Part shown: positions 60,780 to 64,000 of the stretch, piece by piece
Numbering within the stretch: position 1 is the first letter of the stretch
Layout: every line of letters begins with the position of its first letter
Assembly (NCBI RefSeq): GCF_003945595.2
Contig: NW_024104442.1
Span: 796,619 to 860,618 of the forward strand
Reading direction: 5' to 3'
Length of the DNA: 64,000 nucleotides
DNA from: Pipra filicauda
Taxonomy: Eukaryota > Chordata > Aves > Passeriformes > Pipridae
Made by a program: the position numbers and the translations under genes
The notes under the pieces: model-generated
Told to the model about the DNA's origin: nothing
What the model saw: the letters and a program-made list of their open reading frames with translations, nothing else
The model's database searches: none

Positions 60780-61420
60780 GCTGTCCCCCTGCCCGTGCCC
60801 GGGGGAGGCTGTCACCCTGCTCGTGGGCTGTGTGTGGGGCGCGGGGTCTGTCACCCTGCCCTGCCCGCACTCGCGGGGGCTCGAGGGTGGCTCGGGGCTC
60901 CCGTGTAGCTGCCGGTGCTCCAAGCGCTCCCCTTGCCCTTTGCTGCTCCCGGCACTTTGCACGGCGATTTCAAACCGGTTTTGTTAAACTCGGGAACAAA
61001 CCGCAACGGAGCAGCGAGTTCCCGACCCGGCCGAGCCACGGTAAGCGCCGCTGCCACCGCTCCGGGCAGGAACCCCCGGCCGGGCCTGCGGACACGCACC
61101 GGCTCCCACCGCATCCCGGAGCCCTCCCCGGCGCGGCGGGACCGAGCTCCGGGCCGGGCGGGTCCGTCCCGGCCGAGCATCCCGGGGCGGGGCGGGCCGG
61201 GCCGTGCGGCGGGCGGGGGTGGCTCCCGGGGCCGCCCCTCCGTCCCCACCGCCCCTTTCCTGCCCCGGGCCCCGGCCGGAGCGCCTTCCCCCAGCGGTAC
61301 CGGGACCGAGGGACGGCGGAGCAAGTGAGAGGCTTCTACCCCCTTCCTCCCCTTCCTCCCCTTCCTCCGTGGCCGTCGGGAGCGCAGGGCTCTGCCGCGG
61401 GAGCCCGGGAGTTGCAAAAC
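60780..61420. promoter_or_regulatory. CpG island, probable promoter of a rightward gene
   Basis: GC and CpG content rise abruptly, with CCGG, GCGC and GGGCGGGC words peaking at 61050-61300. The island contains a strong plus-strand splice donor. I see no comparable minus-strand donor, so the promoted gene most likely runs to the right. Confidence 0.65.
60950..61040 (+). other. Putative non-coding first exon of an unidentified gene
   Basis: The segment ends at GCCACG|GTAAGCGCC, a near-ideal donor, inside the CpG island. No ATG-led conserved frame precedes it, so it would be 5' UTR. The 5' limit is a guess. A weaker alternative donor, GCAA|GTGAGAGG, lies at 61323/61324. I could not identify a following coding exon before 64000. 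Confidence 0.4.
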
Positions 61421-63330
61421 ATCTCCTGACTTTGCAGCACGTTTTAATATTTTTTTTCTCTTTTCCCTTGCCTTTTTCCCTTTACACTTGGAGTAGCTAA
61501 TTGGGTAGGAAAACACGAACTGCAGGGGTGGGATTACTTCATGCTCTTGCAATGCTGTTTTGCCGTTCGATTTCGGTCCTTTCGCGTGAATAGCGGCTGC
61601 CCGGCGATGCTGCCCCGGGGCGCGGGAGGGGCGGGCGCTGCGGTGCCGCCCGCGCCTTTTTCCTCAGCAGGTTTTCACTTTAAGGGCGATTTGTTGTCTC
61701 TCTTGTTGCGTTGGTTCCGGAGGAGATTTGCTCTTTTGAACAGCGTGTCCCGCAGTAATCCCGATCCTTGCTGTGTGCCCAGAGGCTTCCTCATCTGGCA
61801 GGTTCATTCCATCGCTGGGGCTTCTTTTTCTTTAGTGTCGAGATTTCCGTAGAAAATGTGAGCTCCAGGGAGGTGGCAGTGCAGCCGCGGGCTGTTTGTT
61901 CCCAGTCTGCTGGCTGGTGTCCTGGCTCCTGCCGCCATGGATTGTCACGGTGTGGAGCACCTCTAATCTTCCTTCTCTGTTGGTGAAAGCTGGATTTCCT
62001 CAGGTTTGTCTGAGAATGGGGGGACAGGGGGATTTCTCATACAGGTAGCACTGAAGTTCGGCCAGCCAAACTGGCAGAAATCCTCCCCTGAGAATACAGA
62101 ATGTGCAGATGTGGTCCCTGAACAGCTTGTTCTTGAGTATGAGCAACATGTTATGTGTATTTTGTAGAAAAGAGCACTGATGAGGTGAGTGCTGGGCGTT
62201 GATTCCTTAGGCCTGGAGCCAGCAGGATGCTTCAACGTGGGGATGAGAGCAACCTGGAGCTGCTCCTTGGGTTGGCCAGGTGTGTTTGCACCACTGGAAG
62301 ATGTACAGGTGCGGGACCAGTGTGTGTCATGCTCAGCTTCACCGGGTGTTCCCCTTCAGAAGGGGATGATGCACTGTGGTGAGCAGGAACTCTCTTCTGC
62401 TTGTTATCTTCCCCCTATGGGTACTTTTTCTTGCTCTCAACTGACAATTCCAGCAGTAAAATAGGGAGGGGGCTATTTGTCTCCCTTCTTTATTGTACAT
62501 ATTTTCCTTGTCAAACAGTAAGCCTAAAAAAGAATTAAAACCAAGGAAATTTCCTTTGTGTATCTTAAACTCAGGCTTCCCCTGGTGGTCTCGTCTTCTT
62601 GGGTGTGGCTGTTCTGCTTTACTTGCCTGAATTAATTTTATTGTGGCAATGAGAAACTCCCCTGTGGTCTCTGGAAGTCGTCCTGCATTTTGAGGAGTTC
62701 AGAACTTGCTGAGTAGCTGCTTTTCTTCCCTGAAAGGTAGTGCTGTTAGGTTGGAAATTTCCTATCCCTGCCTGTCCCTGGGGACCTGAAAGTTGGCTTT
62801 TGCAGCTTTCACCTCACCAGAGGTGGGCTTCATTGATATATCTTTTTTAAAGTGACTCATGTTATCTAAAGTTATGAAAAGATATTCCTGATAATAGTTG
62901 GATGGATTTATTGGGTGAATTGAGATCTTCCTGCTCCCCTTCTGCTAAGTAAAAATCCACTTGGCAAAAATCCAGTAACAATTGTTGATATGCTTCCCAT
63001 CCCCAGGGAACGTAGAGTCCATTCCTATTTGCTCCCTGGAGCTGTGTCAGTCTTGGAGGGTCTTCCCCGGGTGTAGGGAAGTGCTTTTGGTGAGGTTGCT
63101 CTGGTGCTGCAGAAGAGCCAGAGCCCCTGCAGGGAAAGTGATGTCACCTTGGTACCTCTTCCTGGAGAACAGCTTCCTTTGGGATGAGGCATCTCCATCC
63201 TTGTGCAGTGCCGGGAGCTATCACAGCTTTCTCCAGTGACAGCTGCTGTGATGTTCATGGGGAGCCTGGGGTGTTCATCTGGGAGAGAACTTGGGAGCAA
63301 TGTATTGTGTGTTCCTACAGGATGATTTAA
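61421..63330. other. Probable intron or flank of the rightward gene
   Basis: Unique sequence with T-rich tracts at the left (61446-61490) and no recognisable coding exon or repeat family. If the 61040 donor is used, this is part of a long first intron. Confidence 0.35.
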
Positions 63331-63465
63331 CCCTGAGATTGTCTCCATTGGTTGGAGCCTGGTGCTAATAATGCCAAGGCTGTGGGTTCAATCCCTCCTT
63401 GCCATTCACTGAAGAGCTGAATTTGATCCTTGTGGGTCCCTTCCAACTCAGAAGACTCTGTGATT
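63331..63465 (+). mobile_element. tRNA-Ile-derived SINE with CR1 tail (TguSINE1-type)
   Basis: The 5' half (63331-63405) follows tRNA-Ile: TTGGTTGGAGC, GGTGCTAATAATGCCAAGG around an AAU anticodon loop, and the B-box GGTTCAATCCC. The 3' half is a CR1 tail: TTTGATCCTTGTGGGTCCC, TTCCAACTCAGAAGACTCTG, TGATT. This joint tRNA-Ile/CR1 structure is characteristic of TguSINE1 of passerine birds, which is mobilised by CR1. The acceptor stem does not pair, so it is not a working tRNA gene. Confidence 0.88.
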
Positions 63466-64000
63466 AGAAGAGTGGTCAGAAGGGGGTCAGATGTAACCCC
63501 CAGTGAGGCAACAGCTTTGTCAATCCTCAGCCCTTTACCTCCATCGAGTTATAACTTGAGAGCAAACACTCTTGTTGGCTTTAAGGATTTAATTTTTGAA
63601 GAGGGCAAATCATTTGCACAGAGGGCAGCCACACTAATTCCCGTCCCTGCCCTCCACGTGCAGCATGGCTGGCGTTGGGAATGGCAGGGAGCAGTGCAGG
63701 GCTGGGGCACAGGCAGTGTCTGGAGCCAGCAGCAGTGTGGCTGGGGAATCCCGGGCAGCCCTGGAAGCAGAACTGCAGGGAATGTCACTTGTGGCAGGGA
63801 GCTGAGCCAAAGTGTAACCGAGAGCCTTGGCTGTCCTGGCTCCGGGCAGCGGGAGCTGGCCAGGACCTGGGACACCCTTTGGGGTACCACTGGCAGGGCC
63901 TGGTTGCTCTGGGGGCATGGCTGCAGCTGCCACTTGTGGGGCTTGTGTCCATCCCACAAGGAGAAATGTGTGTTGGCAGCTTCCCCAGCCTGGGGCTGTG
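63466..64000. other. Unannotated right edge
   Basis: GC-moderate unique sequence. Minus-strand frames of about 107-136 codons at 63549-63959 have no recognisable domain. Nothing I can support. Confidence 0.4.

Larger units (their letters stand above)
47436..60780. other. Intergenic sequence with repeats, no gene recognised
   Basis: Contains an LTR at 49090-49630, CR1 copies at 49922-50044, 50203-50460, 51455-51750, 55609-55705 and 58195-58610, and an AT palindrome at 59778-59803. Otherwise unique sequence. Frames of up to 220 codons occur (for example 51532-52194, minus, over a CR1) but none has a domain I know. Confidence 0.5.

Noticed and set aside
60851..61552. Minus-strand frame of 233 codons in the right-hand CpG island
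   Set aside because: Composition-driven open frame, Arg/Gly/Pro-rich, without a conserved domain or plausible splice structure.
63331..63405. Possible functional tRNA-Ile gene
   Set aside because: The acceptor stem and D-arm are degraded and a CR1 tail follows directly, so it is a SINE head.

Overview
The window looks like nuclear DNA of a passerine (songbird). Three things point there. First, about two dozen truncated CR1 LINE 3' ends are scattered on both strands, each with the CR1 tail built on ATTCTGTG-type octamers. Second, a short tRNA-Ile-derived SINE with a CR1 tail lies at 63331-63465, the architecture of the passerine SINE family TguSINE1. Third, LTR remnants have the avian endogenous-retrovirus style, and gene density is low with small GC-rich CpG islands. 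Genes are split by introns and there are no operons, so most long open frames are chance products of GC-rich DNA or repeats.

Layout. 1-25600 is non-coding: unique sequence, a 12-bp-type minisatellite (4560-4822), many CR1 fragments and an LTR-rich block (16993-18290). 25667-26032 (minus) is a short two-transmembrane gene of the TMEM100 type, inside a GC-rich island that runs from about 24240 to 26330. 26340-37470 is intergenic, with a long T-rich tract, CR1 fragments and an 11-bp minisatellite (36568-36819) flanked by a 16-bp direct repeat. 37488-45984 (minus) is one complete gene that I could assemble exon by exon: TEDC2 (tubulin epsilon and delta complex 2). It has ten coding exons with consistent splice phases, a predicted protein of about 553 residues and a poly(A) signal. 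Its CpG-island promoter (45480-46300) carries two further tandem arrays. 46300-60780 is intergenic with more CR1 copies and a second LTR. 60780-61420 is a third CpG island. It contains a good splice donor at 61040/61041 on the plus strand, so it is probably the first exon and promoter of a rightward gene whose coding exons lie outside the window or are not recognisable to me.

Function. TEDC2 belongs to the complex with TEDC1, delta-tubulin and epsilon-tubulin that stabilises centriolar triplet microtubules. The TMEM100-like protein is expected to be a small membrane adaptor. The two genes share strand but nothing suggests a shared pathway. I found no clearly new biological system. The points most worth following up are the alternative splice acceptor of TEDC2 exon 7, the possible lipidation signal at the start of the TMEM100-like protein, the minisatellites near promoters, and the SINE.
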